This document shows positions 43,085 through 55,760 of a stretch of 64,000 nt of DNA, piece by piece. Position 1 is the first letter of the stretch; each line of letters starts with the position of its first letter. The position numbers and the translations under genes are program-made. The notes under the pieces were generated by a model. That model saw only the letters and a list, made by a program, of their open reading frames with translations, was not told the origin of the DNA and made no database searches. Location of the stretch: contig CM070723.1 of NCBI GenBank assembly GCA_036346275.1, positions 29,394,176 through 29,458,175 of the forward strand, in the 5' to 3' direction. The stretch comes from Otatea glauca (Eukaryota > Streptophyta > Magnoliopsida > Poales > Poaceae).

Positions 43085-46000
43085 TGTAACACCTTGAAAT
43101 TTACTCTAATCTAAAATTTTGCAGTATTTTTGATTTTTGAGAATTTTGGAGAATTTATAAGAATTTAATTGGATTTATTCATTTTTGACCTTTCTTGAAT
43201 TTCATTAACTTCATGCAAAAGTCTATACAAAGTTTTATTGAAAATATTTTATTTGAGTTCCAAATAGCTCAATGTATTTTCTGGAAATTTTCTAGTATTT
43301 TTGGTTATTTTATTGGAATATTTGAATTCCTGGAATTATTCTAACGAAAAAGGTTTCAAAAACAGTTATGAACTGTAATAGGCCGAGCCCGTTACTGTGC
43401 GCGCCGCCCAACACGCCAGAAACCCTAGCCGCCGCGTATCTACACCGTCGGATCGGGATCCAGCGGCAGCCGTTGAGCCGCGTCACCCGCGAACGTGCGC
43501 CATCGGATCGTCACTGCTTGGACGGCCGTGATGGAGCCACGTCGGTCTGACTGGGCGTAATCGCCGGAGTTAAAGCCGTCGAGCGTTTCCGCTCGTTTCG
43601 CTTGTGTTTGCATGCACGTCGAGGCCCCTTAAAGTGCACCGAGTAGCGCGTCTGGCAGAGCTCCTCTCGCTACATCTTTTGACTCCTCGCACGCACGTCG
43701 AGACACCCCAGAGACTCTGCTCTAGCTCGCCGTAGTTGCTCGAGTGCGCCGCCGTAGTTTTTCGCCTTTTCTCGCTGTCCGTTGAGTCTCCCGCCGTCAC
43801 CGAGGCCACCAGAGTAGCGCTCTCGCCGAGACGCGTCGAACGCGCCAGTTCTTCACGCCGGAGAAGCCCCGTAGCGCCGTTGGCTTCGTCGTCTTCCCCA
43901 GCTCCGGCAACCTTCGCTTCCTCTCGCCGCCATCTTCACCGAGCCCGCCGACCGCTCGACCGCATCGCACGCTCGTACATCCACATCGCTGCTCCCTTTT
44001 CTTACCCAGCGTTAATCTTGACCGTTAGATCTAGATTGAACGGTGGAGATTAGATTTAGTTTCTGTGCCTGTTTAGATCTCAGCTGTTGGATCGCTAGTG
44101 TACGCGTGATATTGCACCGCGTTGCAAGGGTGAACAGTAAACCGCTCCGTAACCTGCGCCGTCGGATTAGATCTGGTTTTGCCTTAAGGATCCGCGTCGT
44201 TCAGATTTGAACGTGCGGCGGTGATGGCGCCGTACCCTCGCCGAATCACGTGCCGACGCGTGGGTATTTTGACCGGAGTAGAGACCAGATCCAGCCGTCG
44301 ATTTCGAGCGCGCTGCTGCGATCTTGCCACGTGGCCGCACGTGAACCGAGACGCCGCCGAACGCGCGCGAGATCCAGCCGTCGGATCCGGGAGTTCCGTC
44401 GGATGCGCGACGCGTGGAGGCGCAGAACGCGATGCGTCGCCGAGTCGGTGCGTGGGATACAGCCTTTGGGTCCGAGCGATCGTCGGATGCGCGACGCGTG
44501 TCGCGTGGATTCGAGGCAGTGCGGTGTGACACGTGAGATCTGACCGTTGATTCAATGAATGGCTCAGATCTTGCCGCGTGGATGCACTATGCTAGTGGAC
44601 CGAGTCCACGGTGGACCCGACCCGAGCCGTGGACCGAGTCCATAGACCGAGGCGACGTGGTAGCACCAGAAGCTGCCACGTGTCGTGCTGATGTCATGCT
44701 GACGACATCGCTGACGTCATAAATATTTTTATAATTCGCCCGAATTTCATTTTGGTGCTGATGTAATCATTAGGTCATGCTGACGTCATAAATCCCAAAT
44801 TTTTTTCGTATAAAAATAATTATAACAAATTGGATTTTCTGATTTATATTTTATTTTAAAACTTTGAACGGCTATAACTTTTGCATTTTAACTCCGATTG
44901 AGGTTATTCCAATTTTTAAAATTTTTTACAATCTAGATCTATTTATTGGTGAATTTTTGGAATTTTTAGAGTTGAACTTGCTCTCTGTAAATTATATTTA
45001 TTTTGTATTTATTTATTTTGAGTAGACGTTGACTTGCCGGAAAGCTTTGCGGGAGAAGTTCCAGCGCAAGACCAAGCTCCAGATCAGGATCAGGAACTCT
45101 TGGAAGGCAAGTGATGCTTTGACCATTTTGATCCCAGTTTTTAAATGTACTTTGCTTTGAAATTATGCATGCTAAATTAAGTAAAAATGGATTTAAACTA
45201 CTTTGGGATAATGTAGATAACTAACCAATTTTGTTATGCCACCTTGAAATTATTGATTGTATGCCCTAAATCATTGTCACCCTAAGTTTGATTGTATTAG
45301 TTGGATGTTAATATTGTGCCAACACGGGAAGCTAGACCGTGAATAGATGCTTAGCCTGGCAACGAATCATGAATGATCTTTCGAAAAAATGCTACAATAT
45401 TGACTAATGGAACATTGAAGGTATTATGAAAGTGGTGTGATGATGCCACATGATGAAATTGAAGTATGGAAACCTGTGTGGTTCCATACCGATGTTGAGT
45501 TATTGCTGGCATGTGTTGCACAATAATCAACGGGGTGGGAAATGATTTTGACTGGGGTTAGTGGCAAGAGGCTATGTGCCAGGTGGGCCTGTGTGGCAAT
45601 GGGTTGATGAGTGATGTGAGTCTGTGTGCCACATTGGGATGTGTGTGCCACTGTTGAGTGTTGGAAGTCTTGCCTTTGTCAGTTAAGGACATCACCTTGC
45701 AAGCCTTTGATCTGAGTCACCCGTACAACCATATGTCTGATATGGGACAGACCTAGTTGATTAGGGTTCTGATATCTTCCTCCGATACTCAAAGGTGACA
45801 AAGACACGGGTGTTACTTTATGGGGAGCGCACTGTGTTGCGGCTTGGTACCCATCTAACGGTGTTGGCCTGTCCTATACTTCGGCTGGCACTGCATGAGA
45901 GGAGTGATAGCGAAGGCAACACCGGAGAGGTTCATTGGTTAAGGTAGAGGTTCCTGAAAGGCTTTGTTACAGACAATAACCTGTGTGGTGAACGGCTGTA

Positions 46001-46746
46001 TCTTGTGGGTAAAGTGTACAACCTCTGCAGAGTGTATAATCTATTCGAATAGCCGTGCTAACGGTATTGAGCATTGCTCGGGGATTACCGTCAAGGGGTA
46101 GATCTTCTAAAACAAAATGTGGAAAGGGTGGTTGTGTACCAGTGTTAAAAATGAACTGTTGAGGCTGTGTGTCGAGAATCTTCGAAGAAAAACCATTTGA
46201 AGAAATTAGTATTATTTATAACTGTATCACTGCTTTAATCTAAATAAGATACTGGTTTAAAAATGCTGTTTGATGCACAAGAACCAATTAAGCCAATCCT
46301 TTGGAATAAGCTTCGCATATAGTAATAGTGCTGCATTCTGTGCATTACTTGTTGAGTGCCTTGTGTACTCACCCCTCCTTGCTTTCAAAACAACACCAGT
46401 GGAGGAATCTACGCTAGCCTGGGAGGAAGAGTACATTGAAGATCTGGACATTTAGGGGGCAAGCCCAATCAGTTGCCAGTGGCAAGATGAAGGCTTCCAC
46501 GAAGTTTTACCATTTTTCCGCTGTTATTTCTATTTACTCTGATAATGTAAGCCCTGCGTGGCTGATCTATGTAAGGAGACCATAAGGTCGCACAACTCGT
46601 TCAAATACATGTTTGAAGTACTTTATTAATATTCTGCTGTGTATGATTGTGGTACTTTAACCCTGTGTAGCCTGTGTGCACTAGCGTGATCCTGGACTAG
46701 TGCAGAATACACAGAGGGTCCGAATTTGCAGATTCGGGTCCCGACA
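43085..46746 (+). repeat. 3' LTR of element B
   Basis: Starts TGTAACACCTTG and ends GGGTCCCGACA, followed by ACAGG. 3,662 bp. Collinear with 33667-37354; differences are single bases and small indels. Open frames within it mirror those in the 5' LTR and are not genes. Confidence 0.95.
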
Positions 46747-46751
46747 ACAGG
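46747..46751. other. Target site duplication of element B, right
   Basis: ACAGG, identical to 33662-33666. Confidence 0.9.
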
Positions 46752-47343
46752 TCTTTTGACCTATAGAATTTTCGGATGTGCGTCGTCATCCTCTTCAAAG
46801 CAAAAAAAAGTACGTACCAATTGGAGTTTGTATGCAAAAGTTATGCCAGTTTTACTGAACACTGCGCAATCTAGAATTGACTGCGACTTCATTTCTTCCT
46901 TCCAATTAGGGATTAAATAGCAATAGGATCGCGGCTGAAAAAGGGTGGCCAGCGGTGCAGGGCAATTGACACAAGGTGGCTCATGACCTATCTAGGGCTT
47001 GCGGAGTGGGATATATAATGTAGAGCGACAGCAAAGGTCAAACCGAGTAGGACTCAGTTCAGTTCTATGGCAGCCGGTGGTGGGATGACTAACGGTGCAA
47101 AACAAGAGCTAGGGCAACGGAAAGGGACAACTAGAAACTAGGATCACGACCTCAAACCATGAACAAGACGATGACGATGGACACAAATTCAATAAAGCGA
47201 AACTGAAACGAAAATTACAAAGGCACAAGGGGTTGTAGGACAGCGAAGTCAATGTGGAACTTTTTGTGAGGCAAATTTTCTGGACTCTAGGATGATTGCA
47301 AAACAAAAGTGGGGATAAAAGAATTACCTATTAGGCAACCGAG

Positions 47344-47355
47344 GCTCTGATACCA
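47344..47355 (-). other. Primer binding site, remnant I
   Basis: The minus strand reads TGGTATCAGAGC, two bases from the LTR edge at 47358. Confidence 0.88.
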
Positions 47356-47357
47356 CT

Positions 47358-48108
47358 TGATGGGGACGGTGGCCCGATCTTCCGAAAGTAGTAGTTAATC
47401 GATTGGCGAAAAACTCGACGTTGATGATCCGGCTTCCAATCAGAACTGATTCAAACCCTGCAATCGCTACACCACGGCTCTGTTGGTTATCAACTATGCA
47501 CAAACATGGTTGACCTCGCCAAGAAAGCTTATCGCTCCTTGTGAATCGAGAACACAAGCAAGAACGTAGAAGATGCAATCTAAAACTACAAATAATATTA
47601 AGCACACGATTTGAGGTTCCACAAACCGATGAACGGTGAAAAACTGACAAAGTGTCTAGTTGTAATCTAAGCAAAACCCCATCTATTCTAGCGACATCTA
47701 CTGAATATATATGAGGAAGAGGGCAAGGGAGGCGGCCAAGGGGTTGGCCGTGCAACCCTAGGTCATACAAGGCTTTTGGGCCCAAGTGGAGGTGGCGCAG
47801 CACCTGGTAGATTATGTTCGTTCTATTTATTTGACGATTTCCATCGATCCAAAAGGAGTTTTGATGTGAAACCACTTCCATTGGAAAGCTTTCATCGTGG
47901 GCTTGTCTGTAGAGTCCAAGAACACCTCAAACAGACTTCGTATGACCTAGATATGGTCATTTTTAGTTGGACTGCTCCTGGGAACCGAACTGGACTCTTG
48001 AACGAATTGAGCTTGATCTTGGGCTGGACTTGGAGCGTCAGAAGTTTTTGGGCCCTTGTCTTGGCTTGGGTTAGAAGCATGGCTTGCTGGGCAGGCATGG
48101 TAACATCA
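47358..48108 (-). repeat. LTR of remnant I
   Basis: In minus orientation it starts TGATGTTACCATGCC and ends CCGTCCCCATCA; the ends form a short TGATG...CATCA inverted repeat. 751 bp. A TATA-like CATATATATTCAG lies near 47700 on the minus strand. Superfamily not assignable without coding sequence. Confidence 0.78.
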
Positions 48109-49078
48109 TAACACCTGCTGATACAACGGTATACAGCAAACTATGAGGAGAAGTGAGAATGGGGTGTATAACCATGTGTCGCACAGTAATTGTACAAATA
48201 TCTTCTGGCGCCATAAGTATGGGTTTGTCATCACCGGGCTGTGCAAAGCTAGGCCTAGGTAATGTAACGGTTATGTTATGATATCTCTATGACACACCAA
48301 AGGAAGTGTGCTAATATCGATTGCACAAAGAGTTGATCACTTCTTGTGGGTAAAACTGTACATCTCTACATAGTGTAAATCTTTTCGAAAAGCCATTCCT
48401 GTGATCAAGGGACACTTGGTGCGCCTGCACTAGTTACAAGTTTTAGTATTTTCAAAAAAATGATGGAATTGGACATATTTGATATAAAGCTTTTATTTCA
48501 GATTTTACGCCAGAGATTGGCAAGGAAATGATTCGATGCTCACATTCATGAAGGACTGTGAGTTGTTACTTTATGCTTATATACTTGTTATTTTCATATC
48601 AGTCAAACTTGTTTTTACAAATTCTGTTTGCAAATTACTATTTGATTTTCTTGTTCAACTTCACTCTTTGCAAAATAACCGTAGAAGCCTCCTTTGACAT
48701 AGCCTGCATTTATTATACTTTTGCGATACACTTTAAGTCTTGCTAATTACAAAAGTACTCACCCTTGCTTATTCGTTGGTTTAGTGAGAGAAGAAAGTGA
48801 AGCCCTCAAGATACATACTTCACCGCAGGATAGAGGAATTTTGATGATGCAATTTTCTAGGGTTTATATCTTGTGAGTTGCCTGAAGGTTTGGATGGGCA
48901 TACCACAAGGCTTTAGATTTTTCCACTGCAATTTACTATAAATTGTAAGACCTTATTGTATAAATTACCATTATCATATGTAATATTGAGTATGGATGGG
49001 TTATTATTTGATGTAAATGTGCGTACTAGGCATTAATCATGTGACTAGTACTGTATGCATAAGAGAACTTCTTTTGTA
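48109..49078 (+). repeat. Diverged Tekay-like LTR fragment
   Basis: Landmarks match the second half of LTRs A and B in order and orientation: GTGGGTAAAACTGTACATCTCTACATAGTGTAAATC (compare GGGTAAAGTACATAACCTCTGCAGAGTG), TACTCACCCTTGCTTA, and TGTGCGTACTAGGCATTAATCATGTGACTAGTACTG (compare TGTGCACTAGCGTTGATCCTGGGACTAGTG). Both ends are missing. A distant family member, older than A, B and C. Confidence 0.65.
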
Positions 49079-49822
49079 AAAAGAAGGGCCATCACAACAA
49101 CCTTTCACGGCTTCTGAACCGTTGGGCAATACTTGAAAGTGAGCCTTGTCTCCTTGTGAACTAAATATTTCTTCAGACCATCCCCACCTTCCGCTGCGTC
49201 TATGTCATTCCTGATATATCTTGTTTGCCGATGCCCTATGTCCTTAAGTTTGCCAACATCTAAAACCCACCATGTATCCTTCCAACTTTAATGATCCGTG
49301 AACGAACCGACCACATGGAAACCGTACATTTATCCAATCCAAGTTGCCATCACCACTTCCTTTGTGAAGAATTCTAACATGAATATGCCTGGATCCATAC
49401 AGATTGTCGAGTAGATAGCCATCACATGTGCGCATGGCTGGAGTAATAGACGGGGCTTATTGCTTGTGCAGACACATGTTTGCCACTGTAGAATGCACTC
49501 ATGGAAAACTTTTCACTGGTTTGTCTCATGACTGGTTTTGTCTCTACACAGTACCTCAATACGAAGCTCTCTCGTGCCGATCTTCAATGCTTTATGTATC
49601 TCCCCCTTCTTGCCTTTCTCTTTTATGTATGTACTGATCATCTCGGAGTATTTCACAATAGGATCATTCATGCGGATGAACACCCTAGGATGACTATCTA
49701 CAAAGAACTCCCTCCTTGATAGCTAACTGGGGAAGGGGCCTCAGACCCTGCATGACCCAATTGTACACCACATCCAAGTTTTCGTCATGACCCATAACTT
49801 AGCACCATCGGTGTTACAAAGC
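49079..49822 (-). pseudogene. MULE transposase, C-terminal part
   Basis: Reading the minus strand from 49822: NTDGAKLWVMT, then (next frame) NLDVVYNWVMQGLRPLPQLAI, then YIKEKGKKGE, and near the end IGHRQTRYIRNDID followed by RLTFKYCP, a remnant of the final zinc knuckle. This is the C-terminal half of a plant Mutator-like transposase. The N-terminal half is at 62023-63700 on the same strand. Element C lies exactly between. Many stops and frameshifts. Confidence 0.75.
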
Positions 49823-51002
49823 TGTAACATCCTAAAATTTGCCTATAATATTATTTTATTGTTATTTGTGCATTTTATGATTTTTATGAATCTATTGGAT
49901 TTTTCTGGAATTCATTTGAATTTATTTTAAATTAAGTATATTGGCCTTTTCTGAAAACTAATTATTTATAGATAAAGTTAATATAAAGTTTGGCAAAAAA
50001 TATTTTATTTGAGTACAAAATGTCTCAAAGTATTTTTGAGATTTTTCTTGGAATTTTTATGATATTTTATCTGCTCTAAACTAATAAGTTTATTTCATGG
50101 AATTATTTTAAAAGAAAAATCCCAAGGAAATTATTTTAACAGTGACGGGCCGGAGCCCATTACTGTGTTCGTGCGTGGCCAGTAATCGCGGCGCCCGCCA
50201 CCGCTTAGAAGGCATAGCATCCGCCATTAGATCGTGATCGCTCGGCCATCTTTAAGCCACGTGTGCCGTTGGATGTCGACCATTGGATCGTGAAGGAGAG
50301 GCCAAGATTTGAAGATGAAATGTGAAACCCTAGCATCAATAGCCATTGGATTGAGATTGGTCGGTTCGGATTCAGCGCAATAGTAAAGGAAACTATCTAA
50401 TCGCCGCCATTGGATGTTGTCACCGGATAGGATTATGCCACGTTGACATGGAATCGCAGCCGTTGATCGCAAATTGGACGGCCGTCAGGAGTTCTTCTCC
50501 AAGCGACCGTTGGAGTCTAAGCCTGAGATTCCCCACTGCCGCAATGAACTCGATCACCGTGTGGAGCCCGGATTCCTAGGCTATTTAAGCCACAGGTGGA
50601 TGCCTAGGGTTCGCTGAAGTTCGAGGTTGTGCCGTTGTTTGTCTTCTCATCGTTGCATCATCGTCAAGTCATTCCTCTCCGCACTGGTTCCAGATCCGGA
50701 TTCGCCGATCCGCGTCGCACCGAACCCACCACCTTTTGTCGCCAGATCATCACCGTCGTGTCGTCGATTGAGTCATCTTCTTCAAGAACGGTGAGACCGC
50801 TGCCAGACCATGTCGTTGAGCTTCCAAAGCTTTGTGGACCATCCGATTCGAGGGGTAGCTGGTGGATGAGTGACGCGTGGATGCATCTGAGCTTCAGATC
50901 TAATCGTGGCTGTCAGATCTCGACACATGGCCCAGATCGCATCGATCAGCGGACCAATCGCGTGGAGACGCGTGGGTGCAGTGATCGAACTGCCGTGCGC
51001 CG

Positions 51003-51035
51003 GGTTCACAGTGGACCATAAAAGGTCTGTGAACC
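51003..51035. promoter_or_regulatory. Hairpin in the LTR leader of element C
   Basis: Arms GGTTCACAG and CTGTGAACC pair perfectly around a 15-base loop that begins TGGACC. It is at the position equivalent to hairpin 1 of element B, with different stem sequence but the same loop start (TGGACC). Confidence 0.55.
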
Positions 51036-52571
51036 GGGCGCATGGACCAAGGCCACGTGTCGCATTTTGGTTCGTCCGATCGATGCTGACGTCACAGTGA
51101 CATCATGCTGACGTCATAAATCCAAAATTTTCTTTGAAAAATAATTCAACCGAAAAAATTCGGTGCTGACATCATCATGAGGTCATGCTAATGTCATAAA
51201 TACAATTTTTCAGTATAAAAATAATTTGGTTATTTATTTGTTTTTCAATTTTCTGATTTTTAGAATTTTTTAATCTTCCGAGAGACCGTTCTCCCTCATA
51301 CGAGCTCCGATTGAGGTGATTCAAGTTTCTAAAAATTTGTAAAATTGAGATCTATTTAATGGTGAATTGTATTTCGATTTGTGTATTCATTTGCTCTCTA
51401 TTTTGGTATTTATTTGCTTTTTCTCTCATTTCGTATAGACGTTGAGTTGTGCAACGCATCGAAGGAGGATCCGTCAACCAAGAGCACGTTCCAGAGCAAG
51501 ACCAGGACCTTTACCAAATCAAGTTGTGCTTTGATTATGTTGAACCCACGTTTATAAAATCGCTATATTGGTTTTACCTTATTGCATATTATTTCACGTG
51601 CACAATTGTTTTCAATTAAATTGGGACTTAGTTAATCTACCTTTTGATCTATACCCTACCTTGTCATTTGTATGCCACGATCTATTGTCACCCTAGATTG
51701 ATTCACTATAGTTGGTTAATAATAAAATCAACATGGGATAGTTAGACCGTATTAGTATGCTTAGCCATGCCATGTAATCACATGTACTTGAATCATCAAT
51801 ATTTAATCTTGACTAATGGAATATGGAACATGATTATGAGCTTGTGTGTCAGGTGTTGTCACACAATGAGATTGAGTTGCTATGACAAGGGATGTCATGC
51901 AACGATGCTGAATTGTTGATGGCACGTGGTGCTTGGTAATCAACTTGGGTGGTAATCATTTAGATTGTGGCAAGGGGAAGTGTGCCAAGGTGGGCCGGAG
52001 GGTAGAGGGTATGTGAAAGTCTTGCCCTAGTCACTTTAAGGACTTAACCTTACAAGCCTTTGACCTGAGTCAATCATGCAACTACATGTCTGGTATGGGA
52101 CAACCTAGGTGACTAATTTGCAATGTCAACTTTAGTACTGCTTGTGGTGGTGTGGGTCCGTGTTCATGGATAAACTCACATGGCGCAAAAGGGGGGCCCT
52201 GGATGTGGTAACCAATCCTACTAGTGTTGAAACCTCATCGGGTAGTACTTGGTTAAGGCAGGGCATTGTAAAGGCTTTGTTATAATGACTCACCTGTGTG
52301 GTGAAATGGTTATATCATGTGGGTAAAGTACATAACCTCTACAGAGTGTAAATCTATTTGGATAGCCGTGCTCGTGGCATTGAGCATAGCCCAAAAATTA
52401 TAGTCAAGGATTAGACTTTTGCAACATAAAACTTGTGATAGATGGCAGGTTGCCATGGGAGGTTGGAACTTGACTTAGGATTAGAAAATTGATTTACTTG
52501 GGAAATTTCAAACTACTACTACTGCTATTTGTTTTACTATCTTTACAATCTATTTATTGTACTTGCCCGTA

Positions 52572-52576
52572 AATAT
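52572..52576. other. Target duplication of LTR H, left
   Basis: AATAT; the right copy at 61083-61087 is AATAC, four of five bases matching. Confidence 0.6.
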
Positions 52577-53391
52577 TGTGACACCCACACTTTGCCTGAC
52601 TAGGCCAGAACCAGTGGAAACATCACAGAGCAAAGTGTGCCAGGATTAGGCTAAGGAAAACAACACATGTAGAATAGAAACTTCCACCGAATAGTACTCG
52701 GGGAATTATTCTTAAAGTACATATAGTACTATCTTAGGTCTGGCTACAATGGTTCCTACACCACCCGCCTAATATTACAATATTATTCAAGATGCCTCCC
52801 TCCTGAGGGTAGATTTATTCTACCAAGTCTTGGTCGTCAGCCCCCTCGTATTCATATAACTCCACGGAAACATCAGCATCATCATAAAAATTCATATCAT
52901 CAAGAAAATCGCCTTCTATCTCATCTGGTTGGGTGAACTTAACACGTTTTGAAAAACAACAGCGAAAGCAAGGCTGAGTACTCCACTACTCAACAAGCCG
53001 CGAAAACTTTATGCATGGGTATATAATTATACTTTTCGGCCACTGAGCTGCTACTCCAAAGTAGTACTTTACCAAAAGTACCCTTTCCCCATTTGTTATA
53101 AAAAAATCAAGTTTTAACTTTTAAATCTACATACTGCAAGACAACGTGGGGTTTTACATCCTGTGTTAGAGGAAAACCCACAAGACGCACTTCCAAACCC
53201 AGAAGCTAGGAGTGATATCACATTTGACTCTGATCAGAGGTGTACTGCTTTGCTCATAGCATCACTAGGCTTATTACCACAGTGCGCTTCCTTAGGTACA
53301 CTAATAATCCAAGGAAACAGAATGTTTGGCCAACCGTACTCTGACCTCTGCCATACCGCCTCGCCTCACCAAAGGCATACGGGTCGAGACT

Positions 53392-53943
53392 TGTGGAATA
53401 TATGAAACCAGGTATCTTCAGGACCGGCCTAGTATTGCCCAAGGAAGAGACGGGCCCAAGCAGAAGGCCCAAAGGATGAGCCCCACACCAAGCACTGTTG
53501 CCGCATGGAAGGGGGCACATCTTATGGACAGTTATATGTATTTGGATATAAAGGATATAGATGTAATCCAAGTCGTTAATAGGGTAGGTAAAGATGTAAA
53601 CTCTATCCTATAACCAACTAGGATCTAGTAACTGATCGGAATCTCCTAACCGATCAGGACTCTGTAAGCCGCCACGACCCCCGCTATATAAGGGAGAGGG
53701 CGGGCAACAACGTAGAGATGAATCATCAAGCCTTAGAGCATAGTATACCTCATATCGCCCGGAGCACGTTGCGCTTTGAGCATCCTTGGATCTAAGAGAT
53801 CCGTATAATCCCAGCACATAGGATTAGGGTATTACCTCCATCGTTGAGGGTCTGAACCTGTCTAATCCATTGTCTTGTGTGACCTTCGAGTTTGAGATCT
53901 AGCGCCTACCCCATAATTTTATTGCCGACTACAAAAGTCGACA
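53392..53943 (+). repeat. 5' LTR of element D
   Basis: Ends GTCGACA before the primer site. TATA box CTATATAAG at 53684-53692, followed by the transcribed leader. The start at TGTGGAATATATG is inferred from the TG rule and could be off by tens of bases, since no partner LTR exists here. Confidence 0.7.
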
Positions 53944-53945
53944 GT

Positions 53946-53963
53946 TGGCGCGCCAGGTAGGGG
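53946..53963 (+). other. Primer binding site, element D
   Basis: TGGCGCGCCAGGTAGGGG directly after GTCGACAGT; a widespread primer site of Tat/RIRE2-type gypsy elements, different from the Met-tRNA type of the neighbours. Confidence 0.85.
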
Positions 53964-53993
53964 AGAGCGATATAATCTTTTTCCACAGACTCG

Positions 53994-55760
53994 ATGGTAG
54001 CAATCGGCGGATTCATCACCACCTTCGACTCCGGCCAAGCCTTCCACTTCAGAAGCCTGGACTTCGTCGCAGATGCGCGCGGAGATCTTGTCTGCCTGGT
54101 CCAAAACCAGATCCAATCTGGTGAAGATCAGGCCAACCCATCTCAGGTATGCCGCTCTGACTCACTCAGAAAACCAGTCGGCATTGTGAGGAACTGCTGC
54201 AATTTTCGTGGCGTCTTCGCGATCGAGGAGCAGAGGACCGATCTCCATCAAAAAGACAAAGAGGCTGCGGAGGAAGATCGTTTTCGTAAGGGTAAGGAGG
54301 TACAAGCGCAATCTCTTCGATCGCGCGGCCGCAATGTCCGCGAAGACATCCTGTAGTCCAGGTTGGGAGACCAATCCATCTTCCGCACGCCGATGTAGAA
54401 CGTCATTGCCTCCAAGACGCTTCTTGACACGCTGGACCCGATGATTGCTTCGGACAGCCCGGCGGCCCTGATCGTGGCCCAGATCAAGGCCATGGTGACG
54501 GCGGCAGCAATCCAGCAGAATCAGAAAAAGCCGGTAGGTGAAGCACACTCGCGCTCCCACACGGCTACTCGTGTCGCCAGCAGTCGGACTGCAACCAGTC
54601 GAAATATCGACAGTCGGCGCCATACGCCACCACTCGACGATGCTCGCCCAATTATCAACCGCAACCTCCACCAAGACATCACCGCCAGACGGCAGGAGCG
54701 GGACGAGGAAGAGTGACGCGGGCGCCACGACGACTACGAGCATTTCGGCACCGGTCGTGATCGACGAAGTGATCAGAGGTACGACGAACGCGACGACCAT
54801 AGAGACTATCATCGTCGGGGTCGGAACAACGACGACCATCGAGCCATGAGCTCGTCGCGCCGAACTCCGCCCCGGCGCGTTGAAGACAATCGACGAGCCA
54901 GAGGCTCGCCATGCCGGTCTCCCTCTCATCATGATGAGAGATCTATTGACGGGATCCGAGCGTTCACTCCCCAGTTGCGCCGAGTGGTTTGGCCCGAAGG
55001 TTTCAACCCCAAGGGCATCGTAAAGTTTGATGGGGAGCGAGATCCGGAAGCTTGGCTGCAGGTCTACGCCCTGGCGGTCAAAGCAGCCGAAGGAAACCAG
55101 AACGTGATGGCGAATTATCTACCAATCAATCTCACCCTCTCGACTCAAGCATGGCTCACAGGACTTCCGGCGAACTCGGTGATTCCTGGAGCGACCTCTG
55201 CGATCAGTTTATCGTGAACTTCCAGGGAACCTACGAGAGGCCTGGCAGCCTATGGGACCTATACCAGCTTCCCCATAAGAAGGACGAGACGCTGAGAGAT
55301 TTCATTCGGCGTTTCATGCAGAAGAAGAACACCGTCAGGGACGTGTCTGAAGCGGTGGTAGTGACGGCCTTCCAAAAAGGGGTAAGTGATCCTGATCTAA
55401 TCAAGAAAATGTCCAGGAAACCCCCAACCTCAGTGAAGGAGATGTTTGCACTGGCCGATCGCTACGCCACGGCCTCAGATACCCTGGCCGAGCGCCAAGA
55501 GGATCGCCCGCAGCAGAAGAACAAAGGCGATAGGCCCGAGTCCTCCAAGCACAAAGATAAGAAGCTAGTCGCAGTAACCGACCGTGACTGTCCCCGAGTC
55601 CCGCGGAGGGAGACACCATACTATAATTCTATCATGGAAGCGATCTGCCCTTTCCACCCAAAGGGAAAGCACGCGGCCAAGGACTTCTTCACTCTGAAGC
55701 ATTTTGCACGTGAAAGCCACAAGCAACCAGCTCCAGCGAAGGATGAGGCTACCAAGAAGA
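53994..55760 (+). pseudogene. gag: Gypsy gag, element D
   Basis: A candidate start is ATG 53994 (MVAIGGFITTFDSGQAFHF), 30 bases after the primer site. The long Arg/Asp/Pro-rich middle (54360-54900) is in shifted frames. The gag core is clear: PEGFNPKGIVKFDGERDPEAW (54992 on), LPINLTLSTQAWLTGLPANS, then, one frame over from about 55170, DQFIVNFQGTYERPG and DETLRDFIRRFMQKKNTV. CPFHPKGKHAAKDFFTLKHF near 55645 is the conserved end segment of Tat gags. Confidence 0.82.

Larger units (their letters stand above)
33667..46746 (+). mobile_element. Tekay/Del-like chromovirus B, complete LTR to LTR
   Basis: About 13.1 kb: 5' LTR, primer site, leader ORF, gag, protease, RT, RNase H, integrase with chromodomain, purine tract and 3' LTR, all in the plus direction and flanked by ACAGG. 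RT before integrase is the gypsy order. The LTRs agree at about 95 percent in stretches compared by eye (for example the first 230 bp), so the insertion is not recent. In-frame stops (38647, 39288, 41092, 41107) and frameshifts (one near 42265) prevent a full Gag-Pol. Confidence 0.95.
46752..48108 (-). mobile_element. LTR-retrotransposon remnant I: LTR and 5' internal DNA
   Basis: Minus-strand layout: LTR (48108 to 47358), initiator Met-tRNA primer site (complement 47344-47355), then about 600 bp of leader DNA toward 46752, where the insertion point of element B and fragment E cuts it. No gag is recognisable. The flank after the ACAGG of element B continues directly into this leader. Confidence 0.75.
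49823..52576 (+). repeat. 5' LTR of element C, left part
   Basis: Starts TGTAACATCCTAAAATTTG, similar to LTR A over its length. A TATA-like CTATTTAAG at 50581-50589 marks the promoter. A perfect 9-bp stem (GGTTCACAG / CTGTGAACC) lies at 51003-51035. The left part ends at CCCGTAAATAT, where LTR A continues with GCTTATTGCAAAA; here that sequence resumes at 61088. Confidence 0.88.

Noticed and set aside
54162..54932. 256-codon minus-strand frame opposite element D gag
   Set aside because: Antisense to the Arg/Asp-rich gag segment, with no domain; frame length is explained by GC-rich codons.
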